Assembly (NCBI RefSeq): GCF_014697125.1
Contig: NZ_JACJRG010000014.1
Location: 98,000 to 161,999, forward strand
Source: Anabaena minutissima FACHB-250
GTDB lineage: Bacteria > Cyanobacteriota > Cyanobacteriia > Cyanobacteriales > Nostocaceae
Length of the DNA stretch: 64,000 nt
Direction: 5' to 3'
Each line of letters starts with the position of its first letter. Within the stretch, counting starts at the first letter, position 1. A model generated the notes under the pieces. That model had not been told where the DNA came from and searched no databases. It worked only from the letters and a program-made list of their open reading frames with translations. This document shows, in pieces, positions 8,959 through 18,557 of this stretch. The position numbers and the translations under genes are program-made.

Positions 8959-11160
8959 ATGCTGAAGAAACTACAACAAAAACCAATTCCTTTAATTGCT
9001 GGCGCAGCACTGTTTGCCTTTTCTGCTGGGGCAATGGTATCAGCACCACAGATTGGCAAATCTTTGGGGCAATGGCTCAATCTGTCGTCAAATCAGACAG
9101 AGCAGCTATCTGATGCCAGCAAAGCCAATTCATCTGTGTTCCCACTAATAGCACAATCTGTGCCAGAACGATCAGCAAAGTTAGCAGAAATCTCACAAAA
9201 TGGTCGTTCACCAGACAGAGAACGGGCGCGTTACCTATTGGCGAGTGATTATATAGATACCAAACAAGGACAAAAAGCTCTGGAACTGCTGACAGGTCTA
9301 GAGAAAGATTATCCTGTCCTCGCACCTTATATCTTACTCAAACAAGCCCAAGCCCAGGATCTGTTAAATCAAGATGGTAAGGCTTCCGATTTAAGGCAAC
9401 AGGTACTAAAACAATATCCCCAGGAAGCGGCGGTAGTCAAAGCCAAGTATCTCATTGCTCAACCAAAGCTACATGATTCAGCGATCGCTCAATTTCCTTC
9501 TAATCCTCTCACCTGGGAAATTATCAGGAAGCGTCTGCAAGAGAATCCCAATCAGCCCCAATTGCAGTTAATTTTGGCTAAATATGCTTATAACCAGCCG
9601 GGGATAGTAGGGGTATTAGATCAGCTAGTCAAACAGCCGAATCTCAAAGCAGTAGACTGGGAAACCATTGGCACAGCTTACTGGGACAACAATCAATTTA
9701 CTAAAGCGGCTGCTGCTTATGCCAACGCGCCTAAAACTGCCCGTAACCTCTATCGGACGGCGAGGGGATTGCAAGTAGGCGGCAAAGATAGAGAAAAGTC
9801 CATCGCCACTTATAATCAACTAGCAGAGCAATTCCCAGAAGCCAGGGAAACAGGTATGGGTTTATTGCGTCTGGCAGAGATGGCTAATCCGAGAAAGAAC
9901 GCTCTACCCTATCTTGACCGAGTAATTGTTAAATTCCCAGAGCAAGCTAGTCAAGCCGTAGTTAAAAAAGCGGAAATTTTTCAAGCCCTTAACGACAATA
10001 AATCAGCCCAACAAACTTGGCAACAACTCATAACTCAATACAGTAAGTCTGAGGAGGCGGCAGAATATCGTTGGAAGATTGCCCAAGAAAAAGCCAAAGC
10101 TAGAGATTATGTCACAGCTTGGAAATGGGCTACACCAATTGTCACCGAAAACCCGAACAGTATTTTAGCTCCCAGAGCCGGTTTTTGGGTGGGTAAATGG
10201 GCAAATAACCTAGGCAAAGAACAAGAAGCAAAAACAGCTTATGAGTATGTAATTAGCAACTTTCCCTACTCTTACTATGCCTGGCGATCGGCGAATATGT
10301 TGGGGTTGAATGTGGGTGACTTTAAAAACGTCCGCCAACTCAAACCCGAAGTAGTTCCCCATCAGCGTCCTATCCCGCCGGCTGGTTCGGACAGCTTTAA
10401 AGAATTGTATCTTTTGGGACAAGACCGAGACGCGTGGTTGCAATGGGAAACAGAATATCTCAATAAACAGCAGCCTACAATCCCAGAGCAATTTACAGAA
10501 GGCTTAATGCGCCTGGCACGGGGTGAAAATCTCTCAGGTATTAACCTCATATCCAAATTAGAAGACAGGGAAACGCCAGAAGAACAAGCCCAATATCAGG
10601 AATTTAGCCAACAGATTACCTACTGGCAAGCTCGTTATCCCTTTCCCTACCTGCGAGAAATTGAGAAATGGTCATCTGATCGTCAACTTAATCCTTTACT
10701 GGTGACAGCCTTGATGCGGCAGGAGTCACGATTTGAGCCGAAAATTAAATCTGTGGCTGGTGCGACTGGCTTAATGCAGGTGATGCCAGAAACTGGTAAA
10801 TGGATAGTTTCTAAAATTAAGCTAGATAACAAGACCATTGATTTAGAAAATCCCAACGACAATATCATGCTGGGAACATGGTATTTAGATCATACCCATG
10901 AGCAATATAACAATAATTCCATGTTAGCGATCGCTAGTTACAATGCTGGCCCTGGCAATGTTTCCCGATGGTTGCAAACTATACCAAACCAAGATCCAGA
11001 TGAGTTTGTGGAAGCCATTCCTTTTGGTGAAACCAAAAATTACGTCCGGCAAGTATTTGGTAATTATTGGAATTATCTGCGACTGTATAATCCGGAGATT
11101 TCCAACTTAGTGGCTAAATATTCAACCCAGCATCCCAGGCTACCGACGGCTGGGGAGTAG
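8959..11160 (+). CDS. Soluble-type lytic murein transglycosylase (Slt70-like)
   Basis: The 733-residue protein has an N-terminal hydrophobic signal/anchor (residues about 9-32), so it acts in the periplasm on peptidoglycan. The middle is a long alpha-superhelical region with TPR-like units (for example YLLASDYIDTKQGQKALELL). The C-terminal SLT domain begins near residue 570, with LMRQESRFEP (catalytic Glu589), then GLMQVMPETG and SYNAGPGNVSRW. The enzyme cleaves MurNAc-GlcNAc bonds to leave 1,6-anhydroMurNAc. Length and architecture fit Slt70. The start at 8959 gives a good signal sequence. Confidence 0.92.
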   Translation: MLKKLQQKPIPLIAGAALFAFSAGAMVSAPQIGKSLGQWLNLSSNQTEQLSDASKANSSVFPLIAQSVPERSAKLAEISQNGRSPDRERARYLLASDYIDTKQGQKALELLTGLEKDYPVLAPYILLKQAQAQDLLNQDGKASDLRQQVLKQYPQEAAVVKAKYLIAQPKLHDSAIAQFPSNPLTWEIIRKRLQENPNQPQLQLILAKYAYNQPGIVGVLDQLVKQPNLKAVDWETIGTAYWDNNQFTKAAAAYANAPKTARNLYRTARGLQVGGKDREKSIATYNQLAEQFPEARETGMGLLRLAEMANPRKNALPYLDRVIVKFPEQASQAVVKKAEIFQALNDNKSAQQTWQQLITQYSKSEEAAEYRWKIAQEKAKARDYVTAWKWATPIVTENPNSILAPRAGFWVGKWANNLGKEQEAKTAYEYVISNFPYSYYAWRSANMLGLNVGDFKNVRQLKPEVVPHQRPIPPAGSDSFKELYLLGQDRDAWLQWETEYLNKQQPTIPEQFTEGLMRLARGENLSGINLISKLEDRETPEEQAQYQEFSQQITYWQARYPFPYLREIEKWSSDRQLNPLLVTALMRQESRFEPKIKSVAGATGLMQVMPETGKWIVSKIKLDNKTIDLENPNDNIMLGTWYLDHTHEQYNNNSMLAIASYNAGPGNVSRWLQTIPNQDPDEFVEAIPFGETKNYVRQVFGNYWNYLRLYNPEISNLVAKYSTQHPRLPTAGE

Positions 11161-11516
11161 GGATTTTAGATTTTGCGGAAAGTTCTGTAGGCGGGTTTCC
11201 CAACCTAGGAACGCCAGCTACAAGCCGGGAAACCCCGAAGTTGCTCCACTTGGGCAAAGCCCTTGGCGCAGCCTCTCGTAGAGAAGACCGCACTTCTCTT
11301 CGTCCAACGCAGTGGCTCAACTTTTCAAGACGGATTTTGGATTTTAGATTGAACTTAATCCAAAATCACAAATCCAAAGTTTCTGAGTAATTATGTTTGA
11401 TGGTTTTGTAGGGTGGGCAATATGTTGGACATTACCATTCCCTACTAACCTGTCACCTGTCACCTGTCACCTGTCACCTGTCACCTGTCACCTGTCACCT
11501 GTCAGCTTTTTAACAG
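11161..11516. repeat. Intergenic repeat region with an 8-copy heptanucleotide tandem array (11449-11504)
   Basis: The array is CCTGTCA repeated eight times without error from 11449 to 11504. It is a short tandemly repeated repetitive (STRR) sequence of the kind known in heterocystous cyanobacteria. Upstream, 11185-11330 holds dispersed-repeat-like sequence with inverted GGGTTTCCC/GGGAAACCC segments, flanked by two copies of a GGATTTTAGATT-type motif (11161 and about 11333). No gene is seen. Confidence 0.85.
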
Positions 11517-12371
11517 CTACAAAACTGAACGGATATTAGCTCGATAAGCAGCAGTGTCTAATCCGTCACGTCCATTACTAGGTTGACGATTGATGGCATT
11601 TTGCAAAGTATTAATGCGATCGCTAGTTGCTGGGTGAGTGCTTAAAACTGCTGGTACAGAACTGCTATTTTTCAGCAATTTTCTCATAAAACTCACCATA
11701 CCTGATTGAGCATAGCCAGCCCGTGTTAAGGCTCTTAAGCCACGCCTGTCAGCATCAAATTCATCTTGACGACTGCGGGGACGGTTAAGAGCTAGTTCTA
11801 CACCAATTCCCACGGCGTTATTGCGATCTAAACCCGCAGCTGTAGCCACACCACTAGCTAGTGCTTTTTGCCGCATTTGTTTGACTAGATGTTTACCACC
11901 AATATGACCCCATTCATGGGCCATAACGCTAGCCAGTTCTGCTTCATTGTCTGCGGCTCTCAATAAACCTGTGTTGACATAAATAAAACCCCCCGCCGTT
12001 GCAAAGGCATTGATAGAATTATCTTCAACCACCTGGAATGTTGCGGGAAGATTAGGGCGATCGCTATTTGCTACTATGCGCCTACCAATTTGTTCTACAT
12101 AGCGATTAATTTCAGCATTACGATTTAGTTTAATTCCGCTACGTAATTCCTGATTCATTTGTGCGCCTAGTTCTACTTCCTGGCGATCGGATATATTTGA
12201 GAGCTGAATTACTTGCGCTCCCCGGAATAACAGTGGTAATAAATCTATAGCCCTTCCAGGTAAAGGTGTACTTAGACACAGACTCACAGCGACTACCACC
12301 GAAATTAACGGATAAAACCAGCGTCGCCGCCATAGACGATAATTTGCTACCAAGCCTTTCCTGTTAGTCAT
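11517..12371 (-). CDS. M48-family zinc metalloprotease (exported or membrane-anchored)
   Basis: The 284-residue protein starts with a basic, hydrophobic signal/anchor (residues about 17-41). The zinc site HEWGH is at residues 152-156, and the third ligand lies in RQDEFDADRRGLRALTRAGY, as in M48 peptidases of the HtpX/Oma1/BepA type. The C-terminus has the usual STHPATSDRINTL segment. The protein probably acts on misfolded envelope proteins in the periplasm. It is shorter than BepA and lacks a TPR tail, resembling the minimal M48C group. Confidence 0.9.
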   Translation of the reverse strand: MTNRKGLVANYRLWRRRWFYPLISVVVAVSLCLSTPLPGRAIDLLPLLFRGAQVIQLSNISDRQEVELGAQMNQELRSGIKLNRNAEINRYVEQIGRRIVANSDRPNLPATFQVVEDNSINAFATAGGFIYVNTGLLRAADNEAELASVMAHEWGHIGGKHLVKQMRQKALASGVATAAGLDRNNAVGIGVELALNRPRSRQDEFDADRRGLRALTRAGYAQSGMVSFMRKLLKNSSSVPAVLSTHPATSDRINTLQNAINRQPSNGRDGLDTAAYRANIRSVL

Positions 12372-12621
12372 AATTTGGTTAGAAGATATTTTCGGGACAC
12401 ATCTAGTATTTAGGACGTACAGACGCCTTTCTAAGTTGCATTCTTAACTCAGGGAATAGGGGCAAATCAAGTCCAAAATTAAAAATCAAAATTAAATAAC
12501 TCTTGATGACAGGGGAGAAGGGAGAATGTATTCTTAATCCCCAATCCCCAATTTCCCATCCCCTTGTAATCAAACTTGTTGCTAAAATCAATTACTTGAA
12601 TCTGTTCTGGAAAAATTTCTT

Positions 12622-13152
12622 ATGGCTATTTTAGATTCCAAAGGTCGCTTGTTCGGCAAAATCAATATACTTGACTTAGTTGCTGGTTTAGTTATTCTGT
12701 TAGTGATATTCGGGATTTTCGTATTTCCGGGTACTAGTGGTTCTGTAGCTCAAATTGGGGCTAAAAAAACGCCTATAGAGGTAGATTTAGTAGTGCGTGG
12801 CTTGAATGTGCGCGATCCTCAGCAGTTATCTGAGCAAGGTTTTAAAACAGGCGGCAAAACTAAAGTCATTATTCGCAATCAGCCTTACGGTGAGATTGGG
12901 ATTAAATCTGTGCAAGTGCTGCCTAGAACTTTAACAGTTGGTCAACCAGATGGTTCGGTCAAAGAATTACCAGACCCCAGAACAAATAATTTTAGTACAG
13001 ATATGCTCTTGACTTTAGAAGATCAAGCAGAAGTTACTAAAGATGGCCCTGTTTTAGGTAACAGCAAGGTGAAAATTGGTATGCCTTTTGAGTTAGAAGG
13101 CTTTAATTACAACTTTAATGCCTCTGTGATCGATGTCAGATTACAGAAGTGA
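12622..13152 (+). CDS. DUF4330-family membrane-anchored protein
   Basis: The 176-residue protein opens MAILDSKGRLFGKINILDL and has one transmembrane helix at about residues 20-37. The rest is an extracytoplasmic beta-rich domain (VDLVVRGLNVRDPQQL, KTKVIIRNQPYGEIGIKSVQ). This layout is typical of the cyanobacterial DUF4330 family, whose function is unknown. It is a single gene and precedes the convergent rqcH group. Confidence 0.8.
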   Translation: MAILDSKGRLFGKINILDLVAGLVILLVIFGIFVFPGTSGSVAQIGAKKTPIEVDLVVRGLNVRDPQQLSEQGFKTGGKTKVIIRNQPYGEIGIKSVQVLPRTLTVGQPDGSVKELPDPRTNNFSTDMLLTLEDQAEVTKDGPVLGNSKVKIGMPFELEGFNYNFNASVIDVRLQK

Positions 13153-13310
13153 TTGACTAGGGACTGAGAACTGGTTACAGAGTTGAAATTTGTTGAGTGT
13201 GGCTGCTACGATCGCTGATAACTCCATCCGGTTCAGATAAGTCTAAAACCCTGACGTAGAGACGCGATCAATCGCGTCTGACCAGACTAATTTGACGGTT
13301 GAGGGATAAA

Positions 13311-13637
13311 TCAAGTAATCGAAATTCCAGCAACTTTGTCTTCATTAACAGCCATCCGTATGACAAACTCATCTCCCGCATCAGCAAAACTTAGTTTCCA
13401 CAAATAGGTTTGATATTCCCGTTGTTTGAGTTGACCAAAGTAAGTAATTGTATAACCCTCAGACATCCGTGGAGAAAGTTGGGAACTAACCGAGTCAAAC
13501 ATTTCCTTGGTAATACCCGCTTTGTAGTCTGCATTACCAACTCTTAGAAAAAGCTCATAATTTCCCGTAGCGATCGCATCTAAAATAATCTGCAAACAAT
13601 CAATTACATTTTGCGGAGGATTGGTTTGAGTTACCAT
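13311..13637 (-). CDS. Small conserved cyanobacterial protein of unknown function
   Basis: The 108-residue protein (MVTQTNPPQNVIDCLQIILD) has no recognised domain. The pattern of an amphipathic helix followed by beta strands (YTITYFGQLKQREYQTYLWK, FVIRMAVNEDKVAGISIT) suggests a small NTF2-like or nuclear-transport-type fold, which is inference only. The ATG at 13637 is preferred because GGAG lies 9 bases upstream; the frame also extends four codons to a TTG. It follows rqcH by 31 bp on the same strand, so the two may be co-transcribed. Confidence 0.7.
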   Translation of the reverse strand: MVTQTNPPQNVIDCLQIILDAIATGNYELFLRVGNADYKAGITKEMFDSVSSQLSPRMSEGYTITYFGQLKQREYQTYLWKLSFADAGDEFVIRMAVNEDKVAGISIT

Positions 13638-13668
13638 GACAATCTCCAATCAGTAGATGATACCGATA

Positions 13669-15387
13669 TTATTCCACCATCTGGGGTTTCCCCCAAATAA
13701 TGCGTTCTTGTTTGTAAATAGCAATTCCTGGTTTAGCACCTTTGGGTTTATATACGTGTTTTGGTTCAGTGTAAACGACTGGTACTTGGTCACTCTGACG
13801 GGCGCGGCTGTAATACGCTGCGAGGTTGGCGACAAATTGTAAGTCTGTGGTTTCGGCTACAGTACCGGGTTCTAAACGCAATAAGACATGGCTACCAGGA
13901 ATTTCTTGAGCATGAAACCACAAGTCATAATCTCCGGCTACCCGAAAGGTTAATTGGTCATTTTGGCGATTGTTACGACCAATTAAAACTTGAAAGCCGT
14001 TAGGTGTAGAGTAGTTACGAAAGTTGGTACTAGCAGTTTCATTACTACTGCGACGGTAATCTAATTCTTCTAGATATTTTTGTCCAATTAATTCGTCACG
14101 GATTTCTTCTAAGGCTTGTAAATCTTCTGTTGTTTGGTAGGTATCTATCTGAGTAATTGCTGCTTCTACTTGTTCTAAATAATCAATTTCTGCTTGTACC
14201 TCTTTGAGTAATGGTTCTACAGCTATGCGGGCGCGTTTGAGTTTTTGGTGCTGTTTATAGAGGTTTTGGGCGTTCTGCACCGCGTTTTTATCTGGCTGGA
14301 GGGCGATCGCCACTGGTTCACCAGTTTCAAAGTCATTCAGGGTAATGGTTTTCATCCCCGGTTGCCATTCGTACAAGTGCGCCATCAATAAATCAGCTTT
14401 TTGGCGATAGTCATCGGCGTTGTCTGATTGTCGCAGGCGATCGCTAAATGTCTGGGCTTTATTCCGTAATTTGGTCAGAATGTTCATCAATTTCTGACTT
14501 AGTTGATGGCGTAACTGAGCAAATAGCTGTTGATTGAGTTGTCCTGTGTAATATTCACTAATTAATGTCTGAATATCTTTAGCTGGTGCAATTCCACCCC
14601 AACCCATGACTGTGTAACCGTTGGGAGTCCAAGCTGGCTGAAAGTTGCCATTTTCTAAAGTTTGTAGCCATACTTGCCAGTTGTGCCATAATCTTTGCCA
14701 ATCGTCTGGTGCTAGCTCATCAGTGCTAGTTTCCGGTGCTATATTCGCCGCCAGCAACATAGACTCAACCAATGCTGCACTCAAACCGCGATAACTTTTG
14801 AGTAACTGCTTTTTAATCGTGCCTGGGACTAAGCTAATCCTTTCTTGCCAACGGACTGGAGATTCACTCAAACTAGGTGCTGGGCCAGTCAGTTGTGGTG
14901 GTGTTTCATAAGGTTGTCCCGTTTGGATGGGACGGACACTAGACTGCTGCTGACTGACTTGATGGGCGGCGGTAATAATGAGATTATTGGCTTCGGTGAG
15001 GATGGCATTGCTATATTTGCCCATAATCTCTGCATAGAGATGATATAGTGCCTCTTCTCCCGGACGACGGGCAAATTGTAAATCAATCACCCGTTCCCAA
15101 GGTGCGATCGCCTCAATTCCTACCAAGGCTAATCCACCCAACTGATGTATCAATTGTTGGCTAAATGTAAAGGTATCCGGTGTGCGTGGTGGCGGGTTGC
15201 CAATGCAAATGTGTGTAGCTTGAGGATGCCAACAAACTTCTAGCCATCCTTTAGTTTTCAGGGTACGTAAAGCTATGGCAATAGTATAGCGATCGCGCTG
15301 ATACACTTGCTCTAAACGTGATGGTAGCCAGTGCGTGCGGAGTTCGCTACAAGCGGCTTTCAGGGTTGTAAAGTCAACTGGTTGCAC
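13669..15387 (-). CDS. rqcH: NFACT-family ribosome quality control protein (RqcH/Rqc2 homologue)
   Basis: The 572-residue protein begins MQPVDFTTLKAACSELRTHW, the NFACT-N signature. It has a long coiled coil (about residues 300-440) and ends with an NFACT-R domain (NYSTPNGFQVLIGRNNRQND, DLWFHAQEIPGSHVLLRL). Homologues bind stalled large ribosomal subunits with tRNA-Ala and add C-terminal alanine tails that mark nascent chains for degradation. ClpC, encoded at 55349, is a candidate downstream unfoldase, but this link is inference. Older annotations call the family fibronectin-binding protein A. The small gene at 13311 may share the transcript. Confidence 0.9.
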   Translation of the reverse strand: MQPVDFTTLKAACSELRTHWLPSRLEQVYQRDRYTIAIALRTLKTKGWLEVCWHPQATHICIGNPPPRTPDTFTFSQQLIHQLGGLALVGIEAIAPWERVIDLQFARRPGEEALYHLYAEIMGKYSNAILTEANNLIITAAHQVSQQQSSVRPIQTGQPYETPPQLTGPAPSLSESPVRWQERISLVPGTIKKQLLKSYRGLSAALVESMLLAANIAPETSTDELAPDDWQRLWHNWQVWLQTLENGNFQPAWTPNGYTVMGWGGIAPAKDIQTLISEYYTGQLNQQLFAQLRHQLSQKLMNILTKLRNKAQTFSDRLRQSDNADDYRQKADLLMAHLYEWQPGMKTITLNDFETGEPVAIALQPDKNAVQNAQNLYKQHQKLKRARIAVEPLLKEVQAEIDYLEQVEAAITQIDTYQTTEDLQALEEIRDELIGQKYLEELDYRRSSNETASTNFRNYSTPNGFQVLIGRNNRQNDQLTFRVAGDYDLWFHAQEIPGSHVLLRLEPGTVAETTDLQFVANLAAYYSRARQSDQVPVVYTEPKHVYKPKGAKPGIAIYKQERIIWGKPQMVE

Positions 15388-15807
15388 AACAAATAATCGT
15401 CCGCCTTGGGACTGCTAAGGTCGATGCTCAGTATATGCTATATCTTTTTCGGGGACACCCATCCCACAAGAATATTAAAAGGTTGAGTTGTGCAGATTTG
15501 GTATTAATGACAAAGTTCGTAGTTAGGACTAAAGTCCTGATTCTCTGTGATTCTGAGCTAGCGATCGCTTACGAAGATAGATAATATGTAGATAGAAAGC
15601 TCCGATAGAGCGAACAAATATCTTATGTCAGCAAAAGACAAATTTCATGAGACTTTTTTTTAAGCTGCCATTTCCTCAGATGATAACTCAACAATATCAA
15701 TTAATCCTGCTAATTTATGATATTGAGAATGAGGTAATTATCAGATGGATACATTAGACTGGTACGAACCAAAGCTTAGTTACAGAAATATTCAAGTAAT
15801 TTAGAGG

Positions 15808-15920
15808 TTTTGATTTTGCTGTTGTTGCTGTAACCAAGCCAGGTTACTGATTTTGATTTTCTGCCTGTTGCTGTAACCAAGCTGCTAAATCTGCAACCTC
15901 ACTAAAATCTAATATTGGCG
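15808..15920 (-). pseudogene. Possible 3' gene fragment with a duplicated Gln-rich tail
   Basis: Read on the minus strand, about 24 codons from 15918 encode APILDFSEVADLAAWLQQQA and then a stop. The end of this segment is duplicated (31-bp units at 15808 and 15851, 43-bp period). No start or upstream domain survives. It may be the tail of a lost gene. Confidence is low because the piece is short. Confidence 0.3.
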
Positions 15921-15959
15921 CGTTGAAAGGGAATCATTCGGGTCTTCTGGCGGATGTGG

Positions 15960-16197
15960 AAACCAATTTTATCCCAGAATCAACTTATGAACAGATGAAT
16001 ATTGGACATGGCCGAATCGAAAAGCGTAAAGTCAGTATTTGTCAAACACTTGATGGTATCCGTCCGATGCCTGGGCTGACAACTTTAATTCGAGTAAAGT
16101 TAAATAACCACATTGGTGCTATCTGGTATTTTATTCATCATTATAATTCTTGTTGTAGTGTCTAAATTTATTTTCACTACATATTTACCACTACCAA
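15960..16197 (+). pseudogene. ISAs1-family transposase remnant with element end
   Basis: The translation contains HGRIEKRKVSICQTLDGI and PGLTTLIRVK, which match the conserved HGRIE...WPGL..LIRV stretch of ISAs1-type (H-repeat-associated) DDE transposases. The sequence then jumps into an end-like sequence (16140-16195) and stops, so most of the transposase is deleted on both sides. The terminal 56 bp are shared, inverted, with 62289-62344, which identifies them as the mobile element end. It is not functional. Confidence 0.7.
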
Positions 16198-16779
16198 TAT
16201 TTTAATTTTAGAATATCGCTTGTAAATTTTATTTACTTATTAAAACTTAAAAATAAATGAGCATTTACTCAAAAGACATCATATTTTTCGGATATGTTAA
16301 TTTAGCTCTCGAATGCAGATAGTCTAAAGCTTGAGACTAAATTGTCAAGAGCAAAATAAGTAAAGTTTATTTACATCAACTACCAGACTAATATATAAAT
16401 GCTAATCTATTAATTGAAGCTACAAAGCTTCCCTGGCAGATGTAACAGCTAGAGTGTAGTTAGTATAAGAGGTAAAAACGCTGTTTAATATCATATCTGT
16501 CTCGATCAAAACCAACAACACCCAACGCGAAAGTTAATATTTCCTCAAATATCCGAAAATGGGGGCGCTGTAATGGCTTTTCATTGCTTGATCTGAAGTC
16601 GTGAAATTGATTACATCCCTAGTTAAAATGAACAATGAGAGGAAATGGTTATAACTAGTAGATGTTTGGGTGTTGTTGTTATAATTTGTAATTCCTAATG
16701 GCCAATGGCTTCGTGTAGGTAAGGCTTGCGCCTAAGTAATTAATTAAGAGATTTAGAATATCTTTAGCGTCAGCTTTTC

Positions 16780-16828
16780 CGTAGGGAAGCGATCGCACCA
16801 TCTTGGGGTGTGCGATCGCTTCCCTACG
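16780..16828. repeat. Perfect 19-bp inverted repeat containing HIP1 octamers
   Basis: The arms 16780-16798 and 16810-16828 are perfect complements (CGTAGGGAAGCGATCGCAC and its complement) separated by 11 bases. Each arm carries a GCGATCGC octamer. There is no T-run after the stem, so this is a foldback repeat rather than a standard terminator. It lies about 105 bp upstream of the TIR-like gene. Confidence 0.85.
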
Positions 16829-16933
16829 TTAGCAATGAAGTGAGAAGGGTAGAGAGAATTTTTTTGACAGATGCTCGACTCCGTGTAAAATTATACGCAA
16901 TGAAATAAACACAGACAGTTAAGATAGTTTCTT

Positions 16934-17704
16934 ATGTCCATTATTGCGCTCAGAGCATGGTATCTCCAGGATTATGAGCCGATTTCAGAACTGGAAAAGC
17001 GTCCGCCAGACATTCGCCTCAGTAAAAAAAGCCTGCTGAGATCGGCGTTGCGTGCAGATTTTTTAGAAGATAGTGACGAAGTTAAAAAATCTACTTGGTT
17101 TAACCGCTATCTAGAGGGAGAAAACATAGAATTTTATGTTGAAGGTAGTGGTGGCTATTGTGTCGCTAACATTGACTTGATTAGCCATGAAATTTATTTT
17201 ACCAAGCAGACGCTATTAGCGCAGTTAGAACCAACAATTTTTTTCTCCTATCAAATTGAGTATGCCGCAGCCAGTAATGCGCTTAAAGAGGGATTGCGGA
17301 AAAGTTTAGAAACTTTAAACTTGCGATCGCGCCTCCCCTTGACGCTGGTAGAATCATATCGTCCTAGGAATGCACCAATCCGACTCAACCGCACAGTGAT
17401 GCGAAAAATCCGTAGAAGTTTGTTGTTTATTGCTGACACTACACCAATTGCTAGCATGGATGGTGAAGAAACTCAGCAATTAATTCCTAGTTCTAATGTG
17501 TGCGTAGAAGTTGGCTATGCGATTCAAAGCAAGCGTTCTGAACAAATCTTGCTAGCACAGATGCAACGATCAGAGATGGAAGGACAATTTCCTTTTGATT
17601 TACCTACCCAGCAAATTGTACAATTTCAAGATATTGACGAACTAAATACAATCCTTACCAAGTCAATGGAAACTCAACTGGCAAGATTTAAGTTGTTTTT
17701 TTGA
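16934..17704 (+). CDS. Protein with C-terminal TIR-like / nucleoside-deoxyribosyltransferase-like fold
   Basis: The 256-residue protein has an unknown N-terminal region (1-98). The C-terminal domain starts with TIFFSYQIEYAAASNALKEG, like the first strand and helix of TIR domains (F-SY...). It then shows RRSLLFIADTTPIA and SSNVCVEVGYAIQSKR (Glu192), followed by GQFPFDLPTQQIVQF. The order D-T-P, NV-xE-GYA, PFDL matches TIR-like proteins and 2'-deoxyribosyltransferase folds, where the glutamate is catalytic in NAD or nucleoside cleavage. Enzyme activity here is inferred. The gene stands alone and overlaps the convergent PhnD-like gene by 17 bp. Confidence 0.6.
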   Translation: MSIIALRAWYLQDYEPISELEKRPPDIRLSKKSLLRSALRADFLEDSDEVKKSTWFNRYLEGENIEFYVEGSGGYCVANIDLISHEIYFTKQTLLAQLEPTIFFSYQIEYAAASNALKEGLRKSLETLNLRSRLPLTLVESYRPRNAPIRLNRTVMRKIRRSLLFIADTTPIASMDGEETQQLIPSSNVCVEVGYAIQSKRSEQILLAQMQRSEMEGQFPFDLPTQQIVQFQDIDELNTILTKSMETQLARFKLFF

Positions 17705-18557
17705 ATAATTGCACAGGTTTATTTTGCAGTTCAGTCGCAATTAGTTTTACCCGCTCTACTACATCAATCATGTATTTATAATCGGGTATTTGTCCATTAG
17801 GGACATAGCCAACTTCTTGCGCTAAAACACCAGGAAACTCACTCATGACTTTGCGGATATATTCCTGGCGATTACGTTCTACAGTGGGGCTAATTAAAAC
17901 TACCCCTGGAGGGACGTAGTGAGGATCTGTGTAGAGGACACGCAAATCAGTTTGGCTGATTGGGGAACTGTAGAGATTCAATTCTGCCATTGAAATCGCA
18001 CCAGCCACCGCTTTCCCTTCCACTACCCACTCTAGAAGCGTTTTAGGAGTGGGTGCAAACATGATTTCTGCTAGTGTTAAGCCGTAAAGATTATAAAGCG
18101 GTAAATAATATCCTGTAGCTGAACCTGGTTGACCTAAAGCTACGGTTTTACCCTGTAACTGCTTTAAATCGTTGATGGGGTTATCTTTACGAACCACGAA
18201 TATTGAGCGTAAATTACTCACACCCACCAAAGGAAAAATCGGTACATATTGAGAGCGTGCGATCGCCACTGCGGCTAACCCTGGAGGTGCAAACACCAAA
18301 GACCAAGCCTGAGCCGCTAAACGCTCAATCGCTTTATTTTCATTAAAAGTAGGCTCTAATTGAATACTGGCTTTGGTTTTCTCTGCTAAGTAACGATTGA
18401 ATTTTGCATATTGGTTAATTATTTCTGCTCCTCCATCATAATCAATCACACCAATGGTTAACTTACCTTGAGAAGTTGGTGCTGACGAGCATCTAGCAAC
18501 TGTAAACCCTAGTAAATTTAAAAGAAATAAACGCCGTGAAAATCTCCACACCATCAC
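17688..18557 (-). CDS. PhnD-like phosphate/phosphonate-type ABC substrate-binding protein
   Basis: The 289-residue protein has an N-terminal SRRLFLLNLLGF segment resembling a twin-arginine signal, then VARC, a possible but atypical lipobox (Arg at -1). The mature part follows the PhnD fold (LTIGVIDYDGGAEIINQYAK, GKTVALGQPGSATGYYLPLY, GKAVAGAISMAELNLY). It would sit outside the cytoplasmic membrane. No permease or ATPase gene is adjacent, so it may serve as a ligand sensor. The divergent gene at 18842 encodes a heme-c/HAMP membrane sensor, an arrangement that suggests a shared signalling job. Confidence 0.82.
   Translation of the reverse strand: MMVWRFSRRLFLLNLLGFTVARCSSAPTSQGKLTIGVIDYDGGAEIINQYAKFNRYLAEKTKASIQLEPTFNENKAIERLAAQAWSLVFAPPGLAAVAIARSQYVPIFPLVGVSNLRSIFVVRKDNPINDLKQLQGKTVALGQPGSATGYYLPLYNLYGLTLAEIMFAPTPKTLLEWVVEGKAVAGAISMAELNLYSSPISQTDLRVLYTDPHYVPPGVVLISPTVERNRQEYIRKVMSEFPGVLAQEVGYVPNGQIPDYKYMIDVVERVKLIATELQNKPVQLFKKTT

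Larger units (their letters stand above)
15388..16933. other. Long intergenic region with transposon and gene remnants
   Basis: About 1.5 kb without an intact gene. It contains a dispersed-repeat fragment at 15510-15541 related to the foldback at 54045-54094. It also holds a 31-bp direct repeat (15808-15838 and 15851-15881), an ISAs1-type transposase remnant ending in an element end near 16197, and a 19-bp perfect hairpin at 16780-16828. A CAACACCC/GGGTGTTG inverted pair lies near 16515 and 16670. The stretch 16200-16500 is AT-rich with nothing recognisable. Confidence 0.6.

Noticed and set aside
11114..11320. 68-codon minus-strand frame after the lytic transglycosylase gene
   Set aside because: It lies in dispersed-repeat sequence and overlaps the end of the transglycosylase gene; no protein features.
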